DNA from: JAEDHM01 sp964368645
GTDB lineage: Bacteria > Bacillota > Clostridia > Christensenellales > CAG-1252
Reading direction: 5' to 3'
DNA: 64,000 nucleotides
Assembly (NCBI GenBank): GCA_964368645.1
Contig: CAYJBY010000005.1
Span: 61,235-125,234 of the forward strand
In this document: positions 34,501-37,500 of the stretch, in pieces
How the letters are laid out: each line of letters starts with the position of its first letter
Numbering within the stretch: position 1 is the stretch's first letter
Made by a program: the position numbers and the translations under genes
The notes under the pieces: model-generated
The model's database searches: none
What the model was told of the DNA's origin: nothing
Seen by the model: the letters and a program-made list of their open reading frames with translations, nothing else

Positions 34501-37500
34501 TTCACCACCGTTGATGCAAACGGCAGAACCTTGGTTTGGACAATGAACGGCGATCAGGTGTCTTACACCGTTGCTTACAGAAAGTCCAGCTATATCGAGA
34601 TTGATCCGTGGGAAGAAACAGTTAAACTCATCAGCGAGATACGCTACATTGACGGCGGAGATATTTACAACAAGTCCAGCTTCAATCTTCCCTCCACCGT
34701 GCTGGTAACCTTTGAACAGGACAGCACCAGCCGTAACGTGCTCAGCACTTGGAACCTTGACAACGTGCGCAACGCCACCTTTGCGGGCTACTGGTACAAC
34801 AGAGATAACGGTATAACCATAACCGTCGGTTCTGCCAGATTAGGATCCTGCACGATTAACCTTGAGGTGCGCGTGCTATCCAGAGAGGTCAAGAATATCG
34901 GTACCAATGCGGAACCCGATTATTCGATTTACACCTACGAGTCCTTGGACGAGAACGGTATGCCCGTTGGTAAGACCAAGCTCAATTACATCACTATCGA
35001 CGCTTACGGCAACAGCTCCAAGCCTAACCGCTTGTGGTTCGAGTTCACTCAGCTCAGCTTTGAAAGCGAGATGGGCGCGGCGAAGGTGGTAACTTGGATT
35101 GAGTCCGACGACAAGCAGACCTACTCTCTTGCCCTCGGCAATGAAAGCTACGGTATGCAGTACTTCAGCTTTGAGGTTCGCAACATCGCCAGAACGATTA
35201 CCGTTGCCAGCGATTACAGTGAGGAGATCGATCCCTACGACATCAGCCTGCCCGAAACCATTAAGGTAGTAGTCAGCGGCGGTATGATTGCCTTGAGCGT
35301 CACGGCGGAAACCGTAATGCCCACCGCATCCGACGCTTACGACGGCAAGTATATCAAGTACGTAGGCGAGAGCACTCCCAACTACGACAAGAACGCTTAC
35401 TACGTATGCAGAGCCGACAACGGCGGTCACTATTCTTGGATACTTGCCGACAACGTGACGGAAAGAGACGGCGGTTATTACAGATACCTTACCGTACAGG
35501 AGTGCGGCTGTACCAATGCGGAATGCATTTCGGACGGCAGCTGTTACTATAGGGACGGCGACGGCAATATCGTAAGACACAACGGCTGTACCGACGAAAA
35601 CGATTGTCTATGCTCTTCCTTCACGGCTAACCTGTCGGCTGACTGGAGCAAATCCGTAATCGATTACAGCTACACCAACTGCAAGTACGTCGGTGACGAA
35701 AAGTATTATCAGAACGTGACGGTTGTAGTGGGCGACGATTCCACAGGCACTCACGAGGTTGTGGTTAAGGTTTATATCGCAGACAGAACGGTAGTTACCG
35801 TTGAGAAGGAGATTTACGAAGTAGATCCTTACAACACGGCTAGCCTGCCTACCTCTGTCGGCGTACTTTACACGGATACCACATCAGGCACGCTGGACTT
35901 GAACGCCAACCTGTACAACGCTACCAAGGTTACCGCGGAAGATATCGCAAGATACGCGGAGAACCCCGAGCTGTACAAGGATACGGTTTACAAGATAATT
36001 TCCGGCAACAACGCGTATATCAATAACAACACCTATATGTACGAGGGCGGCTACTATATGCTCAAGGCTAAGGTCGGTACCAGAAGCGGCGGTTATCAGA
36101 ACATTACCCTACTGCTTTACGTCAAACCCAGAACCATCATCGGCATAGACGGAGCCAACTACGTGGAAGCCGCCAACGGCAAGAGAACCTATGAGCGTTA
36201 CGTTCAGAACATTCTGCCTTACGGTAACCAAGGCGAAACCTCAACCCCCGGCAGCAGCATTACCGTAGTTTACGAGATGCACGACGCCATTAACGACACT
36301 TACGAGTACACCACCGCCAATCTGGCCGCGCTGTGGAGCTATGCTAACATCAATTACCACTACAGCGGCAACTACACCGACGCATACCTGCTTATCGGTA
36401 GCTCGTTAGGCGGTTACCAGAAGGTAGAAATCAACGTGAACGTGGCGTCTATGAAGGCAACCTCGGCAATCGCACCCGACGACTACCTGTACGATCCTTA
36501 TACTTCTGTACCCGTAATGCCCGAAAAGGTCAGCGTGTATTTCAACAACAGCGACAAGATTGATATGGCTGTCAAGAACTTTATATTGCTGGATAACGAT
36601 GACAACATCAACTATAAGACCAAGGTTGTCAACGTCAAGGTAATGGTAGGCAACGACCGCAGCGGTTATCAGTGGGTAACAATGGCGCTGACAGTTATGG
36701 ATAAGACCTTCACAGGCGTTAAGGAGAACCTTGCGCTGACCATTAATCCCTACAGCAACCCGTTGCGCGTGGACGAAAACCTTATGTTGCTCAACGCTAA
36801 CGGAACTCCGATGACCGTATCTATGTACTACGGCAACAACGTGGAAGGACAGTTCTATATCCGCTTGATTGAAGCTTACGATTACAACTTTACAGGCATA
36901 GACGGCAGGGTGTTGCTTCCCGTTGAAATCGGTAACGATTACGGCGGCTATCAGACCGTGCTCCTAAACGGCGAAACACTCTCTATCAACGTCGGCGTTA
37001 CAGCTGAATTGATAAGGGATATCGTCATTGACGGCACGTACTTTGAAGTTAAGTACAATCTGAACGCACCTCTTAATCCTTACGACCTGCCGACAGTGGC
37101 ATTGGGCAGTAAGGACGTGGCGGCGGAGCTTACCACCGGCGTTCAAATCGGTAACGTGTCCATCAAGTCAGTGGCGTACGTGAACGCGGCGCACGAGGTA
37201 GTCAATAACGTAGGCTACAAGGCGGCCGACCTGTTTATGCGTGTGGAAATCGGCAACGACGACGCAGGCTATCAGTACGTTTACTACGCAGTAACAATAG
37301 CGGATAAGACTATCGACACCGCCGACTTTGCTAACAAGTGGGTTGATCCTTATACTTACGAGCTGCCTAAGTCCATAGCCGTTACCTACAAGGACGGCAC
37401 CAACGCGACTCTGCCCGTAGTATTCAAGACCTACAAGACGGTGAACGGCGCAAAGGTTTACTCCGACTTTGACGACGAGAATATCAATTACGCCGGCGGC

